A DNA stretch of 14,792 nucleotides, taken from CAYVMD01 sp964452465. Its GTDB lineage: Bacteria; Armatimonadota; JACIXR01. Below the pieces are notes generated by a model. The model was not told the origin of the DNA. It worked only from the letters and a program-made list of their open reading frames with translations, and searched no databases. Where the stretch lies: positions 1 to 14,792 of the forward strand of contig CAYVMD010000050.1 in the NCBI GenBank assembly GCA_964452465.1, written 5' to 3'. This document shows, piece after piece, positions 1-7,820 of this stretch. Every line of letters starts with the position of its first letter. Position 1 is the first letter of the stretch. The position numbers were made by a program, and so were the translations under genes.

Positions 1-730
1 CACTGCCCCGCCTTCCCCATTTGGTTACGAAGTTTCCGTCGGAGGTGAACTTCTGAATGCGATTGTTTCCTGTATCCACAACATATACATAGCCCGCTGA
101 ATCCACTGCTATACCATAAGGATAGCCAAATTCTCCATCGCCACTGCCATATATTCCCCATTTGGTTACGAACTTTCCATCGGAGGTGAACTTCTGGATA
201 CGGTTGTTCTCTGTATCCGCAACATATACATAGCCCACTGAATCAACTGCTATACCCTCAGGATGGTTAAATTCTCCATCACCCCAGCCATGTCCACCCC
301 ATTTTGCTACGAACTCACCATCGGGGGTGAACTTCTGGATACGGTTGTTCTCTGTATCCGCTACATATACATAGCCCGCTGAATCAACTGCTATACCATT
401 AGGCCAGTCAAATTCTCCGTCGCTACTGCCCCGCCTTCCCCATTTGGTCACGAAGTTTCCATCAGAGGTGAACTTCTGGATACGGCTGTTGGCTGTATCC
501 GCAACATATACATAGCCCACTGAATCAACTGCTATACCAGAGGGGCTGGCAAATTCTCCATCGCCACTGCCCCGCCTTCCCCATTTGGTTACGAAGTTTC
601 CGTCGGAGGTGAACTTCTGGATGCGGTCGTTCCATGTATCAGCAACATATACATAGCCAGACGAATCTACCGCTATACCCCAAGGATGATAAAATTCTCC
701 CTCGCCACTGCCTTTTCCACCCCATTTGGT
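1..730 (-). repeat. 141-bp tandem repeats encoding NHL units
   Basis: Five full copies and the start of a sixth copy of a 141-bp unit (47 codons) lie head to tail. Landmarks such as the codons for 'WGRRGS' and 'KFTSDG' recur exactly every 141 bp, and long stretches match at the nucleotide level, including synonymous positions. Differences cluster in a few codons around 'F..P.GIA' and 'DT.N.RI'. The array extends past the left edge, so the copy number cannot be read here. Confidence 0.9.
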
Positions 731-1444
731 TACGAATACATAGGATTCGCCGGTAGGGGTTATCCCTACATTTACCGTTGCGCTGCCGCTTTTTCCAGAT
801 TCCTTCTCCTTAGCGGTAATTGTAGCACTTCCCTCCGATTGGCCCGTGACTAATCCATTGCTATCCACCGTGGCTACCGCAGGGTTTGAGGAAGTCCATT
901 CATAACCACCCACCGGAACCATTACTACATTGCCTCCGGCATCCTTGGCTGTAGCGGTCAATTGAACCACATAACCAACACACACAGAGGGTGATTGGGG
1001 GCTCACCTCAACAACCGCTATAGTGGAGGACATGGTGATGGTTACAGGGGTGGAAACATTTGCCACCACAGTAACATTGGTCGAGCCTATAGCTAAAGGC
1101 GTCCCCGTGCCATCGCTTGAGGAATAGGCACAAACCTCCACATTTACCGTCCCTATGGGAACATTGGAATAAACCTTATTAACCTGCTGTTGCCCCTCCG
1201 CCCTTGCTATCACATCCCTAACCACGACGGTGGAGCCCTTGGTTATCTTAACCCCGATGCTCCTCGTAGCTTGGGGAATGAGCCTACCTTGCTCCTCTGC
1301 TGGCCAAATGATCCTTAGAGTGACGCTACCGGTTGGGGAGGGAGCACCCGAATGCCCCCTGAATAGCGAAATCCCACAACCCGCCAACACCAAGACCGTC
1401 CATACCAACGCCGCAGATAATATATACCTTTTGCCCTTGAACAT
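1..1444 (-). CDS. Ig-like/NHL-repeat lipoprotein, C-terminus beyond window
   Basis: The frame stays open for 481 codons from an ATG at 1444-1442 to the left window edge, so the protein is partial at its C-terminus. Residues 1-23 form a lipoprotein signal ending in the lipobox L-A-G-C (Cys23), which predicts an outer-membrane or surface anchor. Residues about 40-140 look like a beta-sandwich. Residues about 143-226 match a bacterial Ig-like (Big_2) domain, with the typical 'WTSSNPAVATVD..GLVTG' pattern. From about residue 239 there are NHL repeats of 47 residues (GIAVDS.GYVYVADT..NRIQKF), which form a beta-propeller blade each; five complete copies are visible and a sixth begins. NHL propellers usually bind proteins or ligands, or scaffold carbohydrate-active enzymes; the exact role is unknown. 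The gene starts 18 bases after the upstream lipoprotein stop, with a weak GAGGGTGAG ribosome site, so it is probably co-transcribed with it. Confidence 0.9.
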   Translation of the reverse strand, partial: MFKGKRYILSAALVWTVLVLAGCGISLFRGHSGAPSPTGSVTLRIIWPAEEQGRLIPQATRSIGVKITKGSTVVVRDVIARAEGQQQVNKVYSNVPIGTVNVEVCAYSSSDGTGTPLAIGSTNVTVVANVSTPVTITMSSTIAVVEVSPQSPSVCVGYVVQLTATAKDAGGNVVMVPVGGYEWTSSNPAVATVDSNGLVTGQSEGSATITAKEKESGKSGSATVNVGITPTGESYVFVTKWGGKGSGEGEFYHPWGIAVDSSGYVYVADTWNDRIQKFTSDGNFVTKWGRRGSGDGEFASPSGIAVDSVGYVYVADTANSRIQKFTSDGNFVTKWGRRGSSDGEFDWPNGIAVDSAGYVYVADTENNRIQKFTPDGEFVAKWGGHGWGDGEFNHPEGIAVDSVGYVYVADTENNRIQKFTSDGKFVTKWGIYGSGDGEFGYPYGIAVDSAGYVYVVDTGNNRIQKFTSDGNFVTKWGRRGS

Positions 1445-1462
1445 CCTACTCACCCTCTCTCT

Positions 1463-2692
1463 TTATTTCACGATTATCTCAATGGAAGAATAATAGGGGG
1501 AAGTCCATACTGGATAATATAGATCGAAGATCTTTAATTTTATCTCCACTAAACTCTCCGACAAAATCTTCAACTCTCCCCCTACATTTCCCTCAATCCC
1601 AATCCCCGCTTCATAACGCGGGTTAGAGTCAACTATAAGGGAAAGCTTCCCATATGGACGCACATCCACATAGGGACCCGCAACCGAGTATATATACACG
1701 CCTACCTTGGGCCGAATATATACTTTGATAGACGCATTTAACGACCTTTCGCTATCCATGCGAGGCGAAAGCGAGTAATCGAAGATACTAATCGGTGAAA
1801 ATTCACCATCCCTATATTTTACACCCCCTTCAATCCTGGAGGTGGAATCGAATCCCAAACGCATTATATTACCGCTACTAATAGAGAGTTCCGTGCCCAC
1901 ACTGCAGGTAAATTCACCCGTTATCAGGATAGGCACACCAGGTGGTATCACGATTACGCTTTCAAAAATCTGGATAGGCTCCTTGGTAAGGGCTTTCTCC
2001 GGGGGGCTAATGCTGCCACTGATGCTCGACCTTAGATCGGCATCTAAATTGAACCTGCCCTCTCCTCCTACTTGGATCATAAAGCCTCGGATCTCGTAAT
2101 CCGATATATCGATCGCGACATCCAAAGTGGGCGTCCAGCTAAATGCCCCGTTTCTAATGGATAGATCATAATCTTGACCGGTTGCAAAGGAAACACCATC
2201 TAAATTTACCCCAACCTCGCCTCCGGGACGCACCGCTACCCGTCCTATCCTTCCACCACCTGCTCGATAGACATTTTTGCTTACCGGAATGGTTGCCCGA
2301 AAATGAAGCTCCTTAAAGGCATCCGTTAGAGAAGCCTGCTCGGTTGTTACCCGCAGTGTTCCATTTAAATCTTCAACCGATATAACCTTGCGGAGATAAC
2401 CTTTTCCTTCGCCACTCAAAAGGATTTGCCCCGGTTTTATGTCTGGCGCAGAGCCGGTGTAAGAATAGGTGTAAACACCTTCGTCGCTTACAGAGATCAA
2501 TTTTAAGGTGGATATCTGATCTACGAGGATAGTGTTTTCCGAGAGCGTGCATTGGGGACCTGGGCTACCTCCTCCACCTCCTCCACCTCCTCCACCTCCA
2601 CCACCTCCACAGCCCGGCAAGAGCATAACCCCCAGACTTACCACCAGGAAAGCACAAAACACTTCTACTACACCCCGATACCACCGAAACAT
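1463..2692 (-). CDS. Lipoprotein of unknown function with poly-glycine linker
   Basis: A 409-aa protein starts at an ATG preceded by a strong AAAGGAGG ribosome site with an 8-base spacer. Residues 1-28 are a lipoprotein signal peptide with lipobox L-P-G-C (Cys28). The cysteine is followed by 14 consecutive glycines, probably a flexible tether between the lipid anchor and the folded domain. The rest (about 45-409) is rich in alternating hydrophobic and polar residues typical of beta-sheet, with no helix-rich part and no catalytic motif that I recognise. I cannot assign a family. It is the first gene of a two-gene operon with the downstream NHL-repeat lipoprotein, so the two may act together at the cell surface; that is inference from position. 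Base use is less purine-rich than in the plus-strand genes of the window. Confidence 0.85.
   Translation of the reverse strand: MFRWYRGVVEVFCAFLVVSLGVMLLPGCGGGGGGGGGGGGGGSPGPQCTLSENTILVDQISTLKLISVSDEGVYTYSYTGSAPDIKPGQILLSGEGKGYLRKVISVEDLNGTLRVTTEQASLTDAFKELHFRATIPVSKNVYRAGGGRIGRVAVRPGGEVGVNLDGVSFATGQDYDLSIRNGAFSWTPTLDVAIDISDYEIRGFMIQVGGEGRFNLDADLRSSISGSISPPEKALTKEPIQIFESVIVIPPGVPILITGEFTCSVGTELSISSGNIMRLGFDSTSRIEGGVKYRDGEFSPISIFDYSLSPRMDSERSLNASIKVYIRPKVGVYIYSVAGPYVDVRPYGKLSLIVDSNPRYEAGIGIEGNVGGELKILSESLVEIKLKIFDLYYPVWTSPYYSSIEIIVK
2567..2608 (-). repeat. Short tandem repeat encoding 14 glycines
   Basis: Fourteen consecutive GGA/GGT codons directly follow the lipobox cysteine codon. They are built largely from a 9-bp unit, GGAGGAGGT, in three clean copies plus degenerate ones. 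No GGC or GGG codon is used. Such an array can change length by slippage in steps of 3 or 9 bp without breaking the reading frame. Confidence 0.9.
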
Positions 2693-2700
2693 TTTTAAGA

Positions 2701-2757
2701 CCTCCTTTAGTTAGGATTATAAATGACTCATTCTACTACCTAAGGAAATCCTGTCAA
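2701..2757 (-). promoter_or_regulatory. Sigma70-type promoter and RBS of the lipoprotein operon
   Basis: On the minus strand a perfect -35 box TTGACA (2757-2752) is followed after 16 bp by TAGAAT (2735-2730), five of six matches to TATAAT. Transcription should start near 2723, giving a leader of about 30 nt that contains the AAAGGAGG ribosome site (about 2708-2701) just ahead of the ATG at 2692. Position, spacing and lack of a competing gene make this a convincing housekeeping-type promoter. Confidence 0.75.
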
Positions 2758-2794
2758 TACCTCTGTGCTCCGCCCCATGCTAAGGGAAGAAAAT

Positions 2795-2813
2795 AAACTT
2801 ATTGCGCCATAAG
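2795..2813 (+). repeat. Left inverted repeat of IS fossil
   Basis: The sequence AAACTTATTGCGCCATAAG pairs with the inverted copy at 3305-3323 with two mismatches. Its inner part CTTAT-TGCGCC-ATAAG is itself a small palindrome, which lowers somewhat the weight of the match as proof of terminal repeats. Confidence 0.55.
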
Positions 2814-2866
2814 CCTTTTCAGTCTTTCCTTGCCATAACTATAGCCTACCCCAAAATCCTTCGTAA

Positions 2867-3265
2867 AAATGTGCTGAGAAAGAGCAAAAACAATTCTTCT
2901 TTATTTCGCCTTCTCCCCTCCGAAGGAGGACGAGACGGTTGTCCGTTCGAAGAGAGGGTGATCTTCTCATCGGCCTTTCCTTGGAAGCTTTTGAGGAGTG
3001 GATGGAAGTTCTAACCGAATCTTGTCCTCTTTGCCTTATCGGACTTATGGAGCAGGAGAGGAGAAAGCCGAAAGATAGAGGGAAGAGGAGGGCGTTTTAT
3101 TCAGCCCGGAGGAAGAGGCACACTTTAAAGACGCAGGTTGTTGTGGGGAAAGAAGAGGACTTAATTAGGGATGTTTCACCGGGATGGGAGAGGGTGAAGG
3201 TAGAACATACGATATTAGCGATTAAGAGATATCAGGCAATGGGAGGGATATATCCAAGGGAATGA
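2867..3265 (+). pseudogene. Transposase fragment (IS5-like, DDE_Tnp_4 type), internally deleted
   Basis: The frame is open from after a stop at 2864 to TGA at 3263-3265. Three blocks resemble one transposase family in order: 'LIGLSLEAFEEWMEVL' is like its N-terminal helix-turn-helix segment; 'RRKPKD...AFYSARRKRHTLKTQVVV' is like the conserved block after the first catalytic Asp; and 'VEHTILAIKRYQAM' is like the C-terminal block that carries the catalytic Glu. The stretches that should lie between these blocks are missing, including the region of the second Asp. The usual 'DG' with the first catalytic Asp reads 'GL' here. The ORF could be opened at a TTG (2939), but no good ribosome site is present. 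I infer a non-functional remnant; the family assignment is from motif recall, not from a search. Confidence 0.7.
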
Positions 3266-3304
3266 AGAACATGCTTGATAGGAAAGAGAGAGTAGGGCTT
3301 CCTT

Positions 3305-3323
3305 CTTATCGCGCAAGAAGTTT
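3305..3323 (-). repeat. Right inverted repeat of IS fossil
   Basis: On the minus strand this reads AAACTTCTTGCGCGATAAG, matching the left repeat at 17 of 19 positions. On the plus strand CTTCTT (3302-3307) and AAGAAG (3315-3320) also form a short hairpin, but there is no T-tract that would make it a convincing terminator. Confidence 0.55.
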
Positions 3324-3430
3324 CATGTAAAAAGGTCCTGTGGGGGCAAGGGTAGGAAATTCACGAGATCGAGACCTTATAGGTGCTAAGGCTGATAGTT
3401 TCTTCTCCCATTTCCGTCAACTTGGGCTTA

Positions 3431-3472
3431 TTGCTTAACCATTCGGAAAAGTATACCATATCTAACAAGGAG
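3431..3472 (+). promoter_or_regulatory. Possible weak promoter and RBS of the tamB operon
   Basis: TTGCTT (3431-3436) and TACCAT (3454-3459) have 17-bp spacing but match the sigma70 consensus only in part (three and four of six). AAGGAG (3467-3472) follows, 12 bases before the tamB ATG, a slightly long spacer. The poor match leaves room for a different sigma factor, for instance the ECF sigma encoded in the same operon, but no specific ECF motif can be claimed from one site. Confidence 0.3.
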
Positions 3473-3474
3473 AA

Positions 3475-3498
3475 ATGGTAAAAGATGCAAAGCGTTGA
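3475..3498 (+). other. Possible 7-codon upstream ORF overlapping the tamB start
   Basis: An ATG at 3475 lies only two bases after AAGGAG and opens a short frame encoding MVKDAKR before TGA at 3496-3498. It overlaps the tamB start (3485) in another frame. It could be a decoy start or a translational attenuator, or simply chance; the two-base spacer is too short for efficient initiation. Confidence 0.2.
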
Positions 3499-6400
3499 AA
3501 AAGAGAAGGGGACATCCTCGCTAAAAGGGGAGCTGTTTTCCCTCTTTCCTCTTCTTTTCTTTTCAGTTATCGTCGGCTTTATCTTAATCAGGCTCGTCGC
3601 CAATCTATCCTTCCTCTTCAATAACCTCCAAGGGGTGGTCTCGGACCTTGCCTCTCGCTCCTGGGGCGGGGAAATAAGGGTAGGGGAGATGAAGATCAAC
3701 CCTTGGAGGAGCTCCCTCCTTTTAAGGAGCCTAATGTTGAATGTGAAGGGTTCACCTCTTCCCTTGGCTTCGGTCGAAGAGGTGGAGATAATGCTTTCGT
3801 TTCCCGCCCTTTTAAGCAAGAAGGATTTCTCCCAGAGCATAAAAGGGGTGATGGTGAAGGGGGTGCGTTTCCATTTGATCTGCAACGAGGAAGGGAAATG
3901 GAACCTTCCTCCCTCCAAACCGCCCAAGCCTCCCACGGGACCACCCGTCTCCTTCCCCATAGAGATCAAGGATATAGGTGGCGACCTCACCGATCGCTAT
4001 CTCACAAAGCGCGACTGGAGGATGGCAGGCAATGCCCTCATCCTCCTTCAAGGACCATCCACCCGCTTCAGGGCGGAGGGCTTCCTCGAGGGGGCTCCCT
4101 TCTCGCTTGAGGGGGAAAGAAAATTAGAGGATTTAAGGCTCAAGATGAGCGTCCGGTCCCTTCCCTTCTCTTCTCCTTACGCCAAGGGAATAGGCACCCT
4201 CAGCCTCCTCTTCTCAAGGAAGGAAGGGAAAAATAGTTGGAACGCTCAACTCCAATTGAGGAATGCCTCCTTCTCCCATAAGCGCTTGCCTTTCCCCATC
4301 GAGGATTGTTCCCTTCATTTCATAGGCAACGAGAAGGTATGCAACATAAACCACCTTTCCACCCGGATAGGGGGCATAAGGATCGGGGATGGAGAGGCGA
4401 TTTTCTCCCTGGAGAAGCCCTATTTCCTAAATGTCAAGGCGGATATCCAAGGGAAAACCCAGGACATCCTTCGATTGAGCCGGAACCTCCCCAAGCGCAA
4501 GGTTTCCTTCCTCTCCTCGCTCCCCAACCTGCAATTCGAAGGGAAAGTGATAGGGCAGGGCTCCCTCCAAAAGCCCTATATAGAGGCGGAGTTGGATATG
4601 ACCCCCTTCGCCTATAGGGGTTTGAGGATAAAGCAAACCCATGTGAAGTGCACTTATTACGACGACTTCCTGAAGGTGGAGGAAGCAAGGGCGAATGTAG
4701 AGGGAGGAGAGGTGATATCCCAAATCCTCTTCGATTTCCGCTCCCGCGATTACGCCTTCCAAGGGGATCTAAAGCATCTCGACCTCTCCGCCCTTCCCGC
4801 CAATATAAAGAAGGAGCTCCAACGCTTAGGGAAGTTGGGGAGTTTCCCCCAGGGGGAAGTCGACTTCTCCTGGGTTGCCTGGGGCGATATCTCCCATCCC
4901 CCCTCTATAGGGGCGCTTCTTCGGGCAAAAGAGTTAAAGTTTGTTAATATTTTTCTCAAAAACTTATACAGCAAATTGACCTTTGAAAATGGGTCACTTT
5001 GGGTGGAAAGGGCGCAGGTGGAGGATGACAAGGGCAGGTTCGCCTTCACGGGCACCATAGATGCCAAGACTGGGACGATCCAAGGAACCTTGGAGGGAAT
5101 GGATGTGGACCTCGACCGGATTGCCAAACTGGCGAGGGTTAAGAGGGTGGGTGGGATAGCCTATTTGAGGGGGGAGGTCGGCGGGACGCTTTCCCGTCCC
5201 CTTTTCCAGGGAGGTATAGAGGTCTTCCAGGGGGGATATAGGGACTTCTCCCTGGATCAAGCTATACTCCATATCCAAGCTTCCCCAGAGGGGGTGGAGT
5301 TTTCGGAGGTGGAATTCCTCAAGGGGGTAGGGAAGGGAACGGCGAAGGGCAGGTTGGACATAGCTAAGGGGGAACTGTTCTTGGAGGGCAAGGCGGAGAA
5401 CCTTTTCCTTCCCGACATACTTCCCGAGGAGGTGGGGATGAACGGAATAGGAGAGGCAAGGTTCTCCATAAAAGGCGACCTCTCCTCTCCTATCGTAGAG
5501 GTGCAAGGCGAGGCAAGGGATGGGGATATAAAGGGCTGGGATTTCCGCAAGGTGGAGGGACTCTTCCATTGGAACGCCTCCACGGGAATTGTGGAGGGAG
5601 GAAAGATGGTCTGGGGGGATTCCGAGGTCGATTTCTCCGGCGCCATAAGCAGGAAGAGCATAGATATAGCGGTGGTGGGCGAAAAGGTACTTCTGCAAGA
5701 TCTCCCCCTTAATAGGGAAATTGGAGGAAAAATAAAGTTAGAGGGGAAGGTGGGAGGATCTTTATCCTCTCCCTTCTTCGAGGGGAATGTCTCGGGAGAA
5801 GTCACATATAGGGGCAAGGAAGGGGATTTGCAGGCTTCGCTATGGGTAGACGAGGGAGCGATTCGCTTTCCCCAGATCGAATATAGGATTAATGGGGGAA
5901 GGTCATTTGCCTCCCTCAGTTATGACCCTAAAACCCAACGCATCAAGGGAAACCTCCATATGGAGGACATCCCCGCTGATTTTCTCTCGGAGGTCATCGG
6001 GGTTAGGGAGCATTTCCCTCGAAAGGGGCTCCTCTCCGCTGAACTTGCCTTGAACGGCACGCTAAAGGAACCGGAACTGGAAGGTGTGTTTAGGGGGACC
6101 AATTTAGCGAACGAGTTCTTCCGCCTTTCCTTGTTAAAGGGACGATGTGCCCTTAAAGGGAAGGAAGTATCTTTTAGCGAAGTGGAGGGAGAGGAGGAGG
6201 ACATGAGGGTGACGGCAGAGGGGAGGCTCGATTACGGAGAGAGGCAGATCTCCCTTGATTGCGATGCCTCCAACCTTCCCCTTTCCATGCTAACCTCCTT
6301 TTTCCCGGGGATAAAACCCGAAGGGAAGGGGAATGTGTCTTTCATCTTAGAGGGAAGTACCCTCTCTCCCCAGTTCACCGCTTCCTTCAATGCTAAAGGG

Positions 6401-7819
6401 ATAAAAGTTAAACGGGTGGATTTGGAGGATATCTCGCTGGTTGCTAATTATCAAGAGGAGGTAATCTCTCTCGACCATCTCTCCCTGCTGAGGGAGGGGA
6501 AAGCCCTGCAGGGTGAGGGCAAGTTGGGTTTTAACTTGCGGAAAGGCTTCCTAAGGGATCGACCCTTGAATATAGCAATGCACTGGGAAGAACAGGATAT
6601 CAGCTGGCTTAAGGAGTTCCTGCCCTTCGTCGAAGAGATAGAGGGGAAAACGAGTGGAGAGATAGAAATAGGGGGGACGATTGATAAGCCTTCCCTGAGA
6701 GGATATGCGGATTTTAAGGGATGTAATGCGAAACCCGAGGGATTTGAGGAAGGTCTAAAAAATGCCGATGTTCGTTTCCGGTTAGAGGAGAATAAGGCGA
6801 TAGTAGAGAAGGCATCATTTGCAATGGGAAAAGGATCAGGTACTCTAAATGGAAGTATAGAATGGACGAAGGAAGGTTTACAGATGGCACTGGCTTCCAC
6901 CCTCGATGGTGTGGATATAAGGACGAACGACTTATTGGGCTATAAGGAAAACTTTAGGGGGACCGCGAGCGGTTCCTTGAACATAGACGGTCCCATCCTC
7001 ACCCCCTCAATAAAGGGCAACATTACGCTTTCCCACTCTATCCTAGATGTGTCTTCTTATAAGCCAAAAGCACTGGGTAAGCCGGGCAAAAAAAGGCTCT
7101 TCAACCCCCTTTTCTCCCTCAATACGCGCCTTGGGGCGAACTGCTGGTTCATCTCCTCGGGTGCTCGTGCCTTAGTGGAAGGGAGCACGAACCTGCAAGG
7201 CACCTTGAAGTATCCTCGGGTGGAGGGGCATTTTACCTCTCGTAGTGGCACCTTAGTGCTATCTAGTTATCTTTTTAGGCTAAGCGAAGCAACGGTGGAT
7301 CTTTATTATCTGCCCGGGGTTTTCAACCTAAATGTATTGGCCCAGGCGAGGACAACGCTTGGGAGGTATAAGATAACCGCCGATATCACAGGTCCTTACA
7401 ACGACTTGCACCTTAGGTTCAGTAGTTCCCCGCCCCTTCCCCAAAAGGCGATAATGGCGATGTTCGTCCCCGAGGAGTTTCAAACCGATCCGGAGGCATT
7501 CTTGAAGCAAGAGATAATGGGTGCCTTTACCGCGGGCTTGCAACTACGTTTATTGGCACCCTTGGAATTCGCCCTTGCCCAAGCAATGGGATTAGAGGAG
7601 ATCTCCTTTGAATATGCTCCTGAGAAGGTCCTAGTTGTTAATCTGAGGGAGGAGATCCTCAAGGACACCTATATAGGTTACAGCAGATGGCTTTCCACCC
7701 CCATCCCTCGATATGTCTTCAAAATAGAGAGGAGGCTTGGGGGTAACCTCTTCCTATATTGGAGCAGGGACGAACAGAAGAGGGAGAGTTGGGGCATCGA
7801 GGGGGGGCTAAGGTTTTAA
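3485..7819 (+). CDS. tamB: TamB-like translocation/assembly module protein
   Basis: This 1444-aa protein has one N-terminal membrane segment (about residues 17-40), a very long region of beta-strand repeats without catalytic motifs, and a C-terminal TamB (DUF490) domain from about residue 1090 to the end. Around residue 1300 the conserved 'DITGPYNDLHLRFSSSPPLPQ' type signature of that domain is seen, and the last residue is Phe. Its length fits TamB (commonly 1200-1500 aa). Members of the AsmA/TamB superfamily bridge inner and outer membrane and are thought to carry lipids or assist outer-membrane protein insertion together with a BamA-family barrel. A BamA homologue lies two genes downstream. 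The start is fixed by an in-frame stop just upstream (3479) and AAGGAG at 3467. The gene is strongly purine-rich on the coding strand except for an AT-rich patch near 4937-4995. Confidence 0.9.
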   Translation: MQSVEKEKGTSSLKGELFSLFPLLFFSVIVGFILIRLVANLSFLFNNLQGVVSDLASRSWGGEIRVGEMKINPWRSSLLLRSLMLNVKGSPLPLASVEEVEIMLSFPALLSKKDFSQSIKGVMVKGVRFHLICNEEGKWNLPPSKPPKPPTGPPVSFPIEIKDIGGDLTDRYLTKRDWRMAGNALILLQGPSTRFRAEGFLEGAPFSLEGERKLEDLRLKMSVRSLPFSSPYAKGIGTLSLLFSRKEGKNSWNAQLQLRNASFSHKRLPFPIEDCSLHFIGNEKVCNINHLSTRIGGIRIGDGEAIFSLEKPYFLNVKADIQGKTQDILRLSRNLPKRKVSFLSSLPNLQFEGKVIGQGSLQKPYIEAELDMTPFAYRGLRIKQTHVKCTYYDDFLKVEEARANVEGGEVISQILFDFRSRDYAFQGDLKHLDLSALPANIKKELQRLGKLGSFPQGEVDFSWVAWGDISHPPSIGALLRAKELKFVNIFLKNLYSKLTFENGSLWVERAQVEDDKGRFAFTGTIDAKTGTIQGTLEGMDVDLDRIAKLARVKRVGGIAYLRGEVGGTLSRPLFQGGIEVFQGGYRDFSLDQAILHIQASPEGVEFSEVEFLKGVGKGTAKGRLDIAKGELFLEGKAENLFLPDILPEEVGMNGIGEARFSIKGDLSSPIVEVQGEARDGDIKGWDFRKVEGLFHWNASTGIVEGGKMVWGDSEVDFSGAISRKSIDIAVVGEKVLLQDLPLNREIGGKIKLEGKVGGSLSSPFFEGNVSGEVTYRGKEGDLQASLWVDEGAIRFPQIEYRINGGRSFASLSYDPKTQRIKGNLHMEDIPADFLSEVIGVREHFPRKGLLSAELALNGTLKEPELEGVFRGTNLANEFFRLSLLKGRCALKGKEVSFSEVEGEEEDMRVTAEGRLDYGERQISLDCDASNLPLSMLTSFFPGIKPEGKGNVSFILEGSTLSPQFTASFNAKGIKVKRVDLEDISLVANYQEEVISLDHLSLLREGKALQGEGKLGFNLRKGFLRDRPLNIAMHWEEQDISWLKEFLPFVEEIEGKTSGEIEIGGTIDKPSLRGYADFKGCNAKPEGFEEGLKNADVRFRLEENKAIVEKASFAMGKGSGTLNGSIEWTKEGLQMALASTLDGVDIRTNDLLGYKENFRGTASGSLNIDGPILTPSIKGNITLSHSILDVSSYKPKALGKPGKKRLFNPLFSLNTRLGANCWFISSGARALVEGSTNLQGTLKYPRVEGHFTSRSGTLVLSSYLFRLSEATVDLYYLPGVFNLNVLAQARTTLGRYKITADITGPYNDLHLRFSSSPPLPQKAIMAMFVPEEFQTDPEAFLKQEIMGAFTAGLQLRLLAPLEFALAQAMGLEEISFEYAPEKVLVVNLREEILKDTYIGYSRWLSTPIPRYVFKIERRLGGNLFLYWSRDEQKRESWGIEGGLRF

Positions 7820-7820
7820 G

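Larger units (their letters stand above)
2795..3323 (+). mobile_element. Decayed insertion sequence with imperfect terminal inverted repeats
   Basis: A transposase fossil is enclosed by two inverted sequences: AAACTTATTGCGCCATAAG at the left end and, read on the minus strand, AAACTTCTTGCGCGATAAG at the right end (17 of 19 identical). The span of 529 bp is roughly half of what an intact one-gene element of this type needs, in line with the internal deletion seen in the transposase. No clear target-site duplication is visible next to either end, so the true outer limit could differ by a few bases. The match of coding remnant and inverted ends supports a dead single-gene element; it is not an autonomous transposon. 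Confidence 0.6.
2709..3484. other. Divergent intergenic region, 776 bp
   Basis: This gap separates the minus-strand lipoprotein operon from the plus-strand tamB operon. It holds the lipoprotein promoter (about 2730-2757), an insertion-sequence fossil (2795-3323), and the upstream region of tamB (3324-3484). No intact gene, tRNA or CRISPR-like array is visible. The stretch 3324-3430 shows nothing I can assign. Confidence 0.7.

Noticed and set aside
1..730. 141-bp repeats considered as a CRISPR array
   Set aside because: The units are in-frame coding repeats without unique spacers, and they encode a recognised NHL pattern.
1230..1493. 87-codon plus-strand open frame with a hydrophobic start
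   Set aside because: It lies antisense to the lipoprotein signal region of the NHL gene and mirrors its composition; the minus-strand gene has the lipobox and domain evidence.
2532..2714. Poly-proline plus-strand frame
   Set aside because: It is the reverse of the poly-glycine tether; no start signal and no independent support.
2802..3014. 70-codon plus-strand frame starting within the left inverted repeat
   Set aside because: No ribosome site and no family pattern; the neighbouring frame carries the transposase motifs, so this is probably a shadow or frameshifted debris of the element.
3302..3320. CTTCTT/AAGAAG hairpin as a terminator
   Set aside because: The stem has only two G-C pairs and no T-tract follows; the flanking genes are divergent, so no terminator is needed here. 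It is better explained as part of the right inverted repeat.
3361..3990. 209-codon minus-strand open frame
   Set aside because: It runs antisense across the tamB start and its residues are typical of a shadow of a purine-rich gene; no ribosome site or family pattern.
4937..4995. AT-rich patch inside tamB considered as an internal promoter or insertion
   Set aside because: The reading frame is continuous and the residues fit the beta-repeat pattern; no good pair of promoter boxes is present, so it is most likely local composition.
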